DNA of 64,000 bases from SCQP01 sp050747745 (GTDB lineage: Bacteria > Acidobacteriota > Terriglobia > Terriglobales > SCQP01). Below are positions 24,696 through 33,173 of the stretch, piece by piece. Position 1 is the stretch's first letter. Every line of letters starts with the position of its first letter. A program made the position numbers and the translations under genes. The notes under the pieces are model-generated. The model made no database searches. It saw only the letters and a program-made list of their open reading frames with translations, and was not told the origin of the DNA. The DNA is taken from the NCBI GenBank assembly GCA_050747745.1, contig JBOGKM010000048.1:1-64000 (forward strand), read 5' to 3'.

Positions 24696-27089
24696 TTACT
24701 GATGCAGCTCGTGGCTGGTTTCGGGAGCGGGCATTGAAGTTTCGCCGGCGAGCTTGGGGATGGGTTGTTCGAGCGCCACCGCCAGGACCTGATCCATGGT
24801 TTCGACAGGATGGATGGTGAGCAGGGCGCGGATGTTTTCGGGCAGCTCGGAAAGGTCCTTTTCGTTGTCGCGGGGCAGGACGATGGTGGTAATGCCATGG
24901 CGATGGGCGGCCATGAGCTTTTCCTTGACGCCGCCGATGGGCAGGACCTTGCCGCGGAGGGTGATTTCGCCGGTCATGGCGACGTCGTTGCGGACGGCGA
25001 TACGGGTGAGGGCGCTGGTGATGGCGGTGGCCATGGTGATGCCGGCGGAGGGGCCATCCTTGGGGATGGCGCCTTCGGGGACGTGGATGTGGATGTCGAG
25101 ATTGCGGTAGAAATCCTTGGGAAGGCCCAGGCGGTGAGCGCGGCTGCGGATGTAGCTCATGGCGGCCTGGGCGGATTCCTGCATGACGTCGCCCAGCTTG
25201 CCGGTGGTGGTGAGCTTGCCTTTGCCGTCCATGAGCGTGACTTCGGTGGAAAGGATCTGGCCGCCGACTTCGGTCCAGGCGAGCCCGGTGGCGAGGCCGA
25301 TTTCGCTTTTTTCCAGTTCGTGGGGATCGTGGTACTTGACCACGCCCAGGAACTCCTCCAGGCTGGCCGGGGTGAGAGCGGCGGCGGCGGCGCGGCCCTG
25401 CTTGACTACGCGGCGAGCCATTTTGCGGCAGACGTTGCCGATCTCGCGTTCGAGGTTGCGGACGCCAGCTTCGCGCGTGTAGCCGTCGATCAGGGCTTGC
25501 ACGCCCGCATCGCTAAAGCTCAGGTTTCCGCTGGTCAGACCGGCGGCCTTGATCTGTTTGGGGATGAGAAAGCGGCGGGCGATCTCGCCTTTTTCCAGCT
25601 CGGTGTAGCCCGACAGGCGGATGACTTCCATGCGGTCCTGCAGGGCATGGGGAATGGTGTGGAGGACGTTGGCGGTGGTGATGAACATGACCTGGGAGAG
25701 GTCGTAATCGAGGTCGAGGTAATGATCGTTGAAGGCGTTGTTCTGTTCCGGGTCGAGGACTTCCAGCAGGGCGGCGGAGGGATCGCCGCGGAAATCGGCG
25801 CTCATCTTGTCAACCTCGTCGAGGAGAAAGACAGGGTTGATGGTGCCCGCCTTTTTCATCATTTGCAGAATCTGGCCGGGAAGGGCGCCGATATAGGTGC
25901 GGCGGTGGCCGCGGATTTCGGCCTCGTCACGCACGCCGCCGAGGGAGAGGCGCACGAACTTGCGGCCGGTGGCGCGGGCGATGGACATGCCGAGCGAGGT
26001 TTTGCCGACGCCCGGAGGGCCGACGAAGCACAAGATCGAGCCCTTGGGGTTTTTGACCAACTGGCGGACGGCGAGGAATTCGAGGATGCGCTCCTTGATT
26101 TTTTCCAGGCCGTAGTGATCCTGGTTGAGGATCTTTTCGGCGCGGGTGATGTCGCGAATCTCCTTGCTGCGTTTGTTCCAGGGGACGGCGAGCATCCAGT
26201 CGAGGTAGTTGCGGGAGACGGTCGACTCAGCTGACATGGGGGGCATGAGTTCCAGGCGCTTGAGCTCCTGCTGGGCCTTTTCCTGAATCGGCTGGGGCAT
26301 GCCGGAGGTCTCGATTTTTTTCTTCAGCTCGTCCAACTCGCTTTTCTCGCCGCGGCCGAGTTCCTTCTGAATCGCCTTGATTTTCTCGCCCAGGTAGTAC
26401 TCGCGCTGCGCCTTTTCCATCTGGCGCTTGACGCGGTTCTGGATGGCGCGGTCGACGTTGAGCTTTTCCATCTCGATTTCGAGCAGCTCGGCGAGGCGGA
26501 GCAGGCGCGCGGTGGGGTCGAACATTTCCAGCAGCGGTTGCTTATCGCTGACCGGGAGGGCGAGATGGGCGGCCATGGTGTCGCTCATCTGACCGGGGTC
26601 GTCGGCGCGGACGGCGTTGAGCATGGCCTCGTAGTTGAGCGACTGGTTCTGCTTGACGAACTGCTCGAACAGCCCGGTGACTTTTTGCATGAGCTGTTCC
26701 AACTGCGGGGTGAGAACGGCGGGGCGGGCAGCGGCGGTGCGCAGGGCGGCGCGGAAATAGCCCTCCGTCTGGTCCACCGAAGCCATGCGGGCGCGCTCGA
26801 CGCCCTCGACCAGGACGCGGATGTTGCCGTCGGGCAGGCGCACACTTTGGACGATGGTGGCGACGGTGCCGACCTTATGAATCTGCTCGGGCTGGGGTTC
26901 ATCCTGGGCGGCGTCGTGCTGGGTGGCGAGGAAAATTTTCTTGTCTTCGACCAGGGCGGCTTCCAGGGCGCGCACGGAGGCGGCGCGGCCGACGACGAAG
27001 GGCATCATCTGATGGGGGAATATGACCATGTCCCGGATGGGCATCATGGGCAGGTGGCGGAGCACAGCTTGGGATTTTTCTCGCGGCAT
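24696..27089 (-). CDS. lon: ATP-dependent protease Lon
   Basis: A 797-residue LonA protease that degrades misfolded and short-lived regulatory proteins in the cytoplasm. It has an N-terminal LON substrate domain (LPMMPIRDMVIFPHQMMPF), an AAA+ module with Walker A GPPGVGKT and Walker B VFLLDEVDK, and a C-terminal Ser-Lys protease with Ser681 in DGPSAGI and Lys724 in GGVKEK. All catalytic residues and the normal length are present. It lies 24 bases after clpX and 2 bases before engB on the same strand, so it is probably co-transcribed with the clp genes. Confidence 0.98.
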   Translation of the reverse strand: MPREKSQAVLRHLPMMPIRDMVIFPHQMMPFVVGRAASVRALEAALVEDKKIFLATQHDAAQDEPQPEQIHKVGTVATIVQSVRLPDGNIRVLVEGVERARMASVDQTEGYFRAALRTAAARPAVLTPQLEQLMQKVTGLFEQFVKQNQSLNYEAMLNAVRADDPGQMSDTMAAHLALPVSDKQPLLEMFDPTARLLRLAELLEIEMEKLNVDRAIQNRVKRQMEKAQREYYLGEKIKAIQKELGRGEKSELDELKKKIETSGMPQPIQEKAQQELKRLELMPPMSAESTVSRNYLDWMLAVPWNKRSKEIRDITRAEKILNQDHYGLEKIKERILEFLAVRQLVKNPKGSILCFVGPPGVGKTSLGMSIARATGRKFVRLSLGGVRDEAEIRGHRRTYIGALPGQILQMMKKAGTINPVFLLDEVDKMSADFRGDPSAALLEVLDPEQNNAFNDHYLDLDYDLSQVMFITTANVLHTIPHALQDRMEVIRLSGYTELEKGEIARRFLIPKQIKAAGLTSGNLSFSDAGVQALIDGYTREAGVRNLEREIGNVCRKMARRVVKQGRAAAAALTPASLEEFLGVVKYHDPHELEKSEIGLATGLAWTEVGGQILSTEVTLMDGKGKLTTTGKLGDVMQESAQAAMSYIRSRAHRLGLPKDFYRNLDIHIHVPEGAIPKDGPSAGITMATAITSALTRIAVRNDVAMTGEITLRGKVLPIGGVKEKLMAAHRHGITTIVLPRDNEKDLSELPENIRALLTIHPVETMDQVLAVALEQPIPKLAGETSMPAPETSHELHQ

Positions 27090-27113
27090 GAGGGGAACCG
27101 TAGACAGGCAGGG

Positions 27114-28382
27114 TTAGCCGGCTTTTTCCAGCGTAGGCAGCACGACTTCGCGCCGCTCGACCATCTCCCGGGTGACCTGGAACTCGCGCACGCGCTTTTG
27201 CTGGGGGAGGTGGTACATGAGATCGAGCATGAGTTCCTCCAGGATCATGCGCAGGCCGCGGGCGCCGACCTTGCGGGCCAGAGCCTCATCGGCGATTTGC
27301 TCCAGGGCGGAATCGTCAAAGCGCAGCTTGACATTTTCAAACTCGAACAGCTTCTGGTATTGGCGCACCAGGGCGTTGCGCGGGCGGGTGAGGATTTGGA
27401 TGAGGGCGGCGCGGTCGAGATCATCGAGGACGCCGATGACGGGCAGGCGGCCGACGAACTCCGGAATGAGGCCGAACTTGATGAGGTCGGCGGGCTGGAC
27501 CTGGCTCAGCAGGGCGGTATCCCGCAAGCGGACGGGTGCGTTAGCCACCTCGGCCTCGCTGCGGAAGCCCATGGCGCGCTTGCCGACGCGGCGTCCGATG
27601 GTCTTTTCCAGGCCGACAAAGGCGCCACCGCAGATGAACAGAATATTACTGGTGTCCACCGGGGTGAATTCCTGGTGGGGGTGCTTGCGGCCGCCCTGGG
27701 GCGGAACGTGGGCCACGGTGCCTTCCAGGATTTTCAGCAGCGCCTGCTGGACGCCCTCGCCGCTGACGTCGCGGGTGATGGAGGGGTTTTCATCGCGGCG
27801 GGAGATTTTATCGATCTCGTCAATATAGATGATACCGTGCTGGGCGCGGGTGACATCGCCTTCGGCGGCCTGGAGGAGCTTGAGAATGATATTTTCCACG
27901 TCTTCGCCGACGTAGCCGGCCTCGGTGAGGGTGGTGGCGTCGGCGATGGCAAAGGGGACATCGAGGACCTTGGCCAGGGTCTGGGCGAGCAGGGTTTTGC
28001 CGGTGCCGGTGGGGCCGACGAGCAGGATGTTGGCCTTTTGGAGTTCGACCTCGCTGGTGGTGCGCATGCGATTCATGTGCAGGCGCTTGTAGTGGTTGTA
28101 CACGGCCACGGCGAGGCGTTTTTTGGTAGCATCCTGGCCAATCACGTATTCGTCGAGGAAGCTCTTCACTTCGTGCGGCTTGGGCAGGGTTTGCAGGGTG
28201 CGGGCCTGCGGTTCGGCGCGATCATCCTCGAGAATGGAGTTGCACACCGCAACGCACTCGTCGCAGATATAGGCGCGGGGGTACTCGTTGGGGCTGGAAA
28301 TCAGCTTGGCCACCGCTTCCTGGCTTTTATGGCAAAACGAACAGCGTAATGATTCCGGGGATCCGTTTCGTGGTGGTTTCAC
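27114..28382 (-). CDS. clpX: Clp protease ATP-binding subunit ClpX
   Basis: A 422-residue AAA+ unfoldase that feeds substrates into ClpP. The N-terminal zinc-binding domain has Cys14, Cys17, Cys40 and Cys43; the AAA+ core has GPTGTGKT and the sensor/arginine-finger regions. The IGF-type ClpP-docking loop is less clear by eye (IGRRVGKRAMGF lies nearby). The gene follows clpP by 49 bases and precedes lon by 24, consistent with one proteostasis operon. Confidence 0.98.
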   Translation of the reverse strand: MKPPRNGSPESLRCSFCHKSQEAVAKLISSPNEYPRAYICDECVAVCNSILEDDRAEPQARTLQTLPKPHEVKSFLDEYVIGQDATKKRLAVAVYNHYKRLHMNRMRTTSEVELQKANILLVGPTGTGKTLLAQTLAKVLDVPFAIADATTLTEAGYVGEDVENIILKLLQAAEGDVTRAQHGIIYIDEIDKISRRDENPSITRDVSGEGVQQALLKILEGTVAHVPPQGGRKHPHQEFTPVDTSNILFICGGAFVGLEKTIGRRVGKRAMGFRSEAEVANAPVRLRDTALLSQVQPADLIKFGLIPEFVGRLPVIGVLDDLDRAALIQILTRPRNALVRQYQKLFEFENVKLRFDDSALEQIADEALARKVGARGLRMILEELMLDLMYHLPQQKRVREFQVTREMVERREVVLPTLEKAG

Positions 28383-28431
28383 AGCGTTTTCAACTCCCTG
28401 CGGCCGAGGCCCGCCGCGTGGGCTGCCTGAT

Positions 28432-29019
28432 CTATTTGTGCTTGGTTATGATATCGTCCACGATGCCGTATTCCTTAGCCTCGGGAGCGGTCATGATGAA
28501 ATCGCGGTCCACATCGTGCTCGATTTTGGCCAGATCCTGGCCGGTTGCCTTCGCCAGGATTTCACTCGTCAGGGCGCGCATGCGCAGAATTTCTCGGGCG
28601 TGGATGTCAATGTCGCTGGCCTGGCCGCTGAGGCCGCCCATCGAGGGCTGATGGATGAGCACGCGCGCAGTGGGCAGCGCAAAGCGTTTGCCCTTGGCGC
28701 CGGCGGCAAGCAAGGTGGCGGCCATGCTGGCGGCCTGACCAATGCAGATGGTCGTGACATCGGGGCGGATGAACTGCATCGTATCGTAGATCGCCAGGCC
28801 GGCGGTGATGGAGCCGCCAGGACTGTTGATGTAGAGGGAAATATCCTTTTCCGGATCTTCAGCCTCGAGGAACAACAATTGGGCGGTCACCAGATTAGCG
28901 ACGTTGTCGTCAATGGGGGTGCCGAGGAAGATGATGTTGTCGCGCAGCAGGCGCGAGAAGATGTCGTAGGCGCGTTCGCCGCGCGGGGTTTGCTCCACCA
29001 CCATCGGGACCAAGCTCAT
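28432..29019 (-). CDS. clpP: ATP-dependent Clp protease proteolytic subunit ClpP
   Basis: A 195-residue serine peptidase forming the tetradecameric degradation chamber for ClpX-delivered proteins. The catalytic triad is Ser98 (GQAASMA), His123 (LIHQPSMGG) and Asp173 (DRDF). Gly-rich INSPGGS (65-70) forms the oxyanion loop. The start codon overlaps the trigger-factor stop (ATGA), so translation is coupled to tig, the usual order in this operon. Confidence 0.98.
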   Translation of the reverse strand: MSLVPMVVEQTPRGERAYDIFSRLLRDNIIFLGTPIDDNVANLVTAQLLFLEAEDPEKDISLYINSPGGSITAGLAIYDTMQFIRPDVTTICIGQAASMAATLLAAGAKGKRFALPTARVLIHQPSMGGLSGQASDIDIHAREILRMRALTSEILAKATGQDLAKIEHDVDRDFIMTAPEAKEYGIVDDIITKHK

Positions 29020-30326
29020 GAGGATGCCCGTTCCTTTTCCGTCTGTGGTTCCCGCGCGAATCCGCCTTGCGAGGCGCTCTCCACCAGAAGCGCCAGCGTT
29101 TTGTCCTGCCGGATTCTGCTCTGAATCCTGTCCAAGCCACCATTGTCTGTCAATCGCGCGCGCACGGTCTCGGGCGATTGCCTGAGTTCGGCGGCGGCGC
29201 GCTGCACTTCCGCCTCCACTTCCGCCGGAGTGGTTTCGATATGTTCCTGCTCGGCGATGCGGTTGAGCAGCAAGCCGAGGCGAACGTCCCGTTCCGCTTC
29301 CGCCTGATGGCGTACACGCAGATTGGCCCAGTCCAGTTCCAGACGGCGCAGATCCACGCCCTGGCGCGCCAAGCCGTAGAGGTTACGCTCGATGCGGTCT
29401 TCGATGCGCTTATCCACCATCGCCTGGGGCACAGACAGGGTGACCTGCGCATCCAATGCCACCAGAACCTTGTCCTCCACCCCGTGCCGGGCTTCGTGCC
29501 GCCGCTGCGATTCCAGCCGCTGCCGCATCCACGCACGCGCCTCCTCGGCGGTGGTGGTGCCAATCGTGTCGGTAATGGCCGAGTCGGTTAGCGCAGGCAG
29601 CTCTTTGTTTTGGATGCCGTTCAGCTTGAGATGGTAGCGGCGGGTTTGACCGGCGATATCGCGGTCGGCGAATTCCTCTGGATAGTGGACTTCGAGATCG
29701 CATTCTTCGCCGACCTTCATGCCGCGCAGGGCTTGGCTAAACTCGGGCAGGGTGTCGGCGGCGCCGACCTCGATGGGGATCTCGTCGGCAGCGGCAGGTT
29801 CGGAGGCTGGGGCAGGCAAGTCGGTGCGCTGTGCGGCGACCAGGGCGACCAAGCCGTCTTCGGCGGTGGCAGCGTCGGCGGGAATCAAACGGCTGTGGCG
29901 CTGGCGCAGTTGTTCCAGGCCGGCATCCACTTCGGCTTCGCTGACCTCGAGCGAGGGAATATCGACTCGGATGCCTTTGTAGTCACCCAGCTCAAACGGC
30001 GGCACCACTTCGAAGCTGGCCTTGAACTTCAGCGCCTGACCGAGCTCAAAGTTCAAATCGTTCAGCCGCGGGGTGGAAACCGGCTGGAGGCTTTCGCGCT
30101 CGAAGGCCGCGCGCAGGTGAGCGGGAACCAGCACTTCCAGCGTTTCCTCGCGTATCTTGGCGCTGAAATGCTGGCGAACGAGGCTGAGTGGGGCCTTGCC
30201 GGGCCGGAAACCGGCAATTTTGGCGCGCTTCTGAATGCCTTGGGCGACTCGCGTATATTCGCGTTCCACCTCGCCGGCAGGCACTTCCACTTCCACTTCG
30301 CGCACGCAATCCGTAGAGGCAGCCAT
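29016..30326 (-). CDS. tig: Trigger factor, ribosome-bound chaperone/prolyl isomerase
   Basis: A 436-residue chaperone that meets nascent chains at the ribosome exit. The N-terminal domain contains the ribosome-docking signature GFRPGKAP (about 38-45). The middle PPIase region (about 150-245) is divergent, and the C-terminal substrate-cradling helices fill the rest. A perfect TATAAT ends 8 bases before the ATG, with no ribosome site between, so the mRNA may be leaderless. It is the first gene of the tig-clpP-clpX-lon-engB operon. Confidence 0.97.
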   Translation of the reverse strand: MAASTDCVREVEVEVPAGEVEREYTRVAQGIQKRAKIAGFRPGKAPLSLVRQHFSAKIREETLEVLVPAHLRAAFERESLQPVSTPRLNDLNFELGQALKFKASFEVVPPFELGDYKGIRVDIPSLEVSEAEVDAGLEQLRQRHSRLIPADAATAEDGLVALVAAQRTDLPAPASEPAAADEIPIEVGAADTLPEFSQALRGMKVGEECDLEVHYPEEFADRDIAGQTRRYHLKLNGIQNKELPALTDSAITDTIGTTTAEEARAWMRQRLESQRRHEARHGVEDKVLVALDAQVTLSVPQAMVDKRIEDRIERNLYGLARQGVDLRRLELDWANLRVRHQAEAERDVRLGLLLNRIAEQEHIETTPAEVEAEVQRAAAELRQSPETVRARLTDNGGLDRIQSRIRQDKTLALLVESASQGGFAREPQTEKERASS

Positions 30327-30334
30327 CGCTAGCG

Positions 30335-30340
30335 ATTATA
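30335..30340 (-). promoter_or_regulatory. -10 box of the tig operon, placed for a leaderless transcript
   Basis: TATAAT on the minus strand is followed by CGCTAGCG and then the tig ATG. Transcription normally begins about 7 bases after a -10 box, which here falls one or two bases before the start codon. The -35 region (TCAAGG at 17 bases) is weak. Confidence 0.5.
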
Positions 30341-30399
30341 CCGCGCGCGGGGCTGGCCCTTGACGCCCAAGGGGAGCGGAACTGGTAACCTCAGAACGT

Positions 30400-31401
30400 A
30401 TGCAGGCCGTTCGCCTCCACTCCCATGGCGAGCCGAGTGTGCTCCGACGCGAGACCGCGCCGGATCCGGTGCCCGCAGCCGGCGAGGTGGTGGTGCGGGT
30501 GCGGGCGTGCGCGCTCAACCATCTCGATTTGTTCATCCGCCAGGGTATGCCCGGCGTCACCATCCACATGCCGCGGATACTGGGCTGCGACATCGCGGGC
30601 GAGCGCACCGATACCGGCGAGCGGGTGGTGGTGGCGCCAGGGGCAGGTTGCGGGCGGTGCCATCTTTGTCTGGATGGGCGCGATAACGAATGCCGCCAGT
30701 ACCAGATGCTGGGCTACCAGCGCGACGGCGGCAACGCTGAGCTGGTGTCCGTGCCCGAGCGCTCGCTGCTGTCCATGCCGTCGCAACTGGACTTTGTGCC
30801 GGCGGCCTCGATCCCGCTGGTGTTTCTCACCGCCTGGAACATGCTGGTGCGGCGGGCGCAGATCCAGCCGGGGCAAACCGTGCTGGTGTGGGCGGCATCG
30901 AGCGGGGTGGGAATCGCAGCGGTGCAGATTGCGAAGCTGTTTGCATGCCGGGTTTTCGCCACTGCCGGAGGCGAGGCCAAGCTGGGGTTGGCGCGCGAAC
31001 TGGGCGCGGATGAGGTCGTGGATCACTACGGCCAGGAGCCGGTTTCCCGCGCGGTAAAGCGCTGGGCGCCGGACGGGGTGGATATCGTGGTGGAACACGT
31101 CGGGCAAGCGAGCTGGGAGCAAAGCCTGCGCGCTCTGGCTCCCGGCGGAACTTTGGTGACGTGCGGGGCGACCACGGGCTACGAAGCTGCGATGGATCTA
31201 CGTTTTCTGTTTTCGCGCCAACTGCGGCTACTGGGATCGTACATGGGCCGCCGTGCCGACCTCGATACGGTGTTGGAGCTGGTGCGTGGCGGACGGCTGC
31301 ACCCCGTGGTGGATCGCACCTTTCCGCTCGCCGAGGCCGCGGCAGCGCACGCATACCTGGCCGCCAAGCGGCAATTCGGCAAGGTGGTGCTGGCGCTGTA
31401 G
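30400..31401 (+). CDS. Zinc-containing alcohol dehydrogenase-like (MDR) oxidoreductase
   Basis: A 333-residue medium-chain dehydrogenase/reductase that uses NAD(P)H. The structural zinc cysteines appear as CGRCHLCLDGRDNEC (C-x2-C-x2-C-x7-C), and the nucleotide site as WAASSGVGIAAVQIAKL. The usual catalytic zinc His-Glu pair is not obvious at the HLDLFIRQG position, so a quinone- or enoyl-reductase activity is also possible. It is divergent from tig and ends 14 bases before the csoR stop. TTGACG (30360) and TGGTAA (30383) 17 bases apart could be its promoter, again very close to the start codon. Confidence 0.85.
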   Translation: MQAVRLHSHGEPSVLRRETAPDPVPAAGEVVVRVRACALNHLDLFIRQGMPGVTIHMPRILGCDIAGERTDTGERVVVAPGAGCGRCHLCLDGRDNECRQYQMLGYQRDGGNAELVSVPERSLLSMPSQLDFVPAASIPLVFLTAWNMLVRRAQIQPGQTVLVWAASSGVGIAAVQIAKLFACRVFATAGGEAKLGLARELGADEVVDHYGQEPVSRAVKRWAPDGVDIVVEHVGQASWEQSLRALAPGGTLVTCGATTGYEAAMDLRFLFSRQLRLLGSYMGRRADLDTVLELVRGGRLHPVVDRTFPLAEAAAAHAYLAAKRQFGKVVLAL

Positions 31402-31415
31402 CGGGTTCGCCGCGG

Positions 31416-31718
31416 CTAGCGCGCGTGCTTGTAGAACAGATCGGTGAGTTCGGCGTAGGTGGCGGTGGCGCGGGCGGCATCGCCCGAGCGCAGCGCGGAA
31501 GTGGCGCAATGCTCGAGATGGCGGCGCATCAACAGGCGGGCGACACCTCGCAGCGACTCCTGCACCGCCGAGATCTGGGTGAGCACGTCGGGGCAGTAAC
31601 GGTCGTCCTCGACCATGCGCTGCAAGCCGCGCACTTGGCCTTCGGTGCGCCTCAGCCGCAACAGCACGGCGCGCTTCCCGGCCGCGGTCACGCCCTCCGC
31701 CTTGGCGGGCCGGCTCAT
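31416..31718 (-). CDS. csoR: CsoR-type copper-sensing repressor
   Basis: A 100-residue all-helical repressor of the CsoR/RcnR/FrmR family. The Cu(I) ligands Cys42, His67 and Cys71 keep exactly the 25- and 4-residue spacing known for M. tuberculosis CsoR (36/61/65), which points to copper rather than nickel or formaldehyde. Its ATG overlaps the stop of copZ (ATGA), so it is translated with the copper chaperone and presumably represses the operon until copper releases it. A longer reading frame to 31877 overlaps copZ and is rejected. Confidence 0.92.
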   Translation of the reverse strand: MSRPAKAEGVTAAGKRAVLLRLRRTEGQVRGLQRMVEDDRYCPDVLTQISAVQESLRGVARLLMRRHLEHCATSALRSGDAARATATYAELTDLFYKHAR

Positions 31719-31921
31719 GCCACCTCCGCGGTGTAGCCCTCTTCGCCGATGCGCTGCAGCAATTCCTGCGGCGTCACCCGGCCAGGCTCGTACTCCAGTT
31801 CTGCGGATCCCACCGCGACGGTTCGCACCTTGACGCCCGGCGCGCTCCGCAGCGCCCGTTCGACGGCCGCCACGCAATGTCCGCAGCTCATGCCCTGGAT
31901 GCGCAGATGCAAGGATTGCAC
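31715..31921 (-). CDS. copZ: Copper chaperone CopZ-like (HMA domain)
   Basis: A 68-residue ferredoxin-fold metallochaperone with the Cu(I) motif GMSCGHC (Cys13 and Cys16) in the first loop. It would buffer cytoplasmic copper and hand it to an exporter or to CsoR. The start is GTG at 31921 with AAGGAGG 6 bases upstream. It is the first gene of a copZ-csoR operon; no CopA ATPase is present within the window. The promoter contains the inverted repeat at 31934-31950. Confidence 0.92.
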   Translation of the reverse strand: MQSLHLRIQGMSCGHCVAAVERALRSAPGVKVRTVAVGSAELEYEPGRVTPQELLQRIGEEGYTAEVA

Positions 31922-31933
31922 GCGGTCCTCCTT

Positions 31934-31950
31934 ATACCCTAGTAGGGTAT
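31934..31950 (-). promoter_or_regulatory. Probable CsoR operator upstream of copZ-csoR
   Basis: ATACCCT and AGGGTAT form a perfect 7-base inverted repeat with a 3-base centre, 13 bases before the copZ start and just ahead of its ribosome site. Known CsoR operators are G/C-tract palindromes flanked by TA steps, which this matches. Binding would cover the transcription start. Confidence 0.7.
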
Positions 31951-31990
31951 GATACCACGGGCCCGAGGCGGCTGCGGCCGAGGTGGAGAT

Positions 31991-33094
31991 TTATCGCCGA
32001 CGCGCCCGAGCGCGCTCCGGGGCGGGCGCGGGGAGCGTGGGCGTGCGGCGGCGGCTGGCGGTGAAATAGGAGCCCATCACCAGGCCGATGGCGACCGCCT
32101 GCGCCGCCAGTGATTGCACGGTGGGGAACACCGAGAGCCACAACCCCATCCAGCCGGGGATTCTGGCGGCCAGCCAGGGAATGGTGGTTGCGGGGATCCA
32201 GTGCGCCAACTGCATCTCCTGCACCTGCTCGCCCACCATCACGATGAGCACAATGCCGAGCAGGACGCCGGTCAGCACCAACAACCTTTTGTAGGGCAGC
32301 CGGCGGTGAGCGACAAAGGTCAGCAGCGCCACCACTCCGGCCAGCGCTACGCCAATGAGCGCGCCCCACATGACGGTGCGGTTGCCCAACTGCAGGCGGT
32401 AAGACTGAAGGAACAGCACCACCTCGAAGCCTTCCCGGTAAAGCGACGTGAAGCCCAGCGCCACCATGCCTCCGAACACGCCCCAGCCGGCGGCGGCTTC
32501 CAACTCGGCGCGCTGCACCAGCTTGCGCTTCTGCTTGTTGTGCATCGAGATCCAGCCGGTCCAGTAAAGCTTGTGGAAGAACCAGTTCATCACCAGCAGC
32601 AGCACCAGCACGGCAAGCAGGCCGGTGGCGGCTTGCAGCGCCAGCGCCGAAACGCTGTGGCTGAGATCGTCGACAACGCGCACGGCGCCCATCCAGGTAA
32701 GCACGGTGGCGAGGAATCCGCCGCCCACACCGAGCGCTATGGGGCGCAACAACGACTGGCGATCGCCGGGCATGCCGGCCGTGACGGCGGCGAGCACCAG
32801 CACACATTCCAGGCCTTCGCGGAATACCAGCACGGCGATGTCCAGCAGCGCAGCCGAGGAGCTGGTGCGCGGAGCCAGCGGATTGGGATTTCCTGCTCCG
32901 GTCAGCGCCTGCCAGACGATCAGCGCCGCCACCGCCAGTCCGCCCAGGATCAAAAATGCCCGCAGCCAGCCCGGCCGGGGTTGGGAACGAGGATGTGGCT
33001 GAGGGACGGCGGAGGTGCTCACCGGCGTCGCGCCGCCGTTATGCGATAAGCTCGCAATTTCATGAGGTTCCGTTACCGCGCTGGGCTGGATCAT
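31991..33094 (-). CDS. FTR1-family iron permease
   Basis: A 367-residue membrane protein with about seven helices and a proline-rich 45-residue N-terminal cytoplasmic segment. The two FTR1 hallmark motifs are FREGLECVLVL and YREGFEVVLFL, the R-E-G-x-E iron-translocating helices. It resembles EfeU/FtrC, which import Fe(III) or oxidised Fe(II). The partner oxidase/binding proteins (EfeO, EfeB, or FtrAB) are absent here. It sits between the copper operon and a phospholipase, with a small inverted repeat in its promoter. The basic tail is RARARRR. Confidence 0.88.
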   Translation of the reverse strand: MIQPSAVTEPHEIASLSHNGGATPVSTSAVPQPHPRSQPRPGWLRAFLILGGLAVAALIVWQALTGAGNPNPLAPRTSSSAALLDIAVLVFREGLECVLVLAAVTAGMPGDRQSLLRPIALGVGGGFLATVLTWMGAVRVVDDLSHSVSALALQAATGLLAVLVLLLVMNWFFHKLYWTGWISMHNKQKRKLVQRAELEAAAGWGVFGGMVALGFTSLYREGFEVVLFLQSYRLQLGNRTVMWGALIGVALAGVVALLTFVAHRRLPYKRLLVLTGVLLGIVLIVMVGEQVQEMQLAHWIPATTIPWLAARIPGWMGLWLSVFPTVQSLAAQAVAIGLVMGSYFTASRRRTPTLPAPAPERARARRR

Positions 33095-33110
33095 CGGGCA
33101 CTTACATTGA

Positions 33111-33125
33111 TGCGACTAGTTCGCA
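33111..33125 (-). promoter_or_regulatory. Inverted repeat in the FTR1 promoter
   Basis: TGCGA-CTAGT-TCGCA has 5-base arms and lies 17-31 bases before the FTR1 start. It is well placed for an operator but does not resemble a Fur box. The regulator is unknown. Confidence 0.4.
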
Positions 33126-33173
33126 ACTGGTGCATAGCAGCCAGCACCTTCACTAGATTCCATCACGCCCTAA

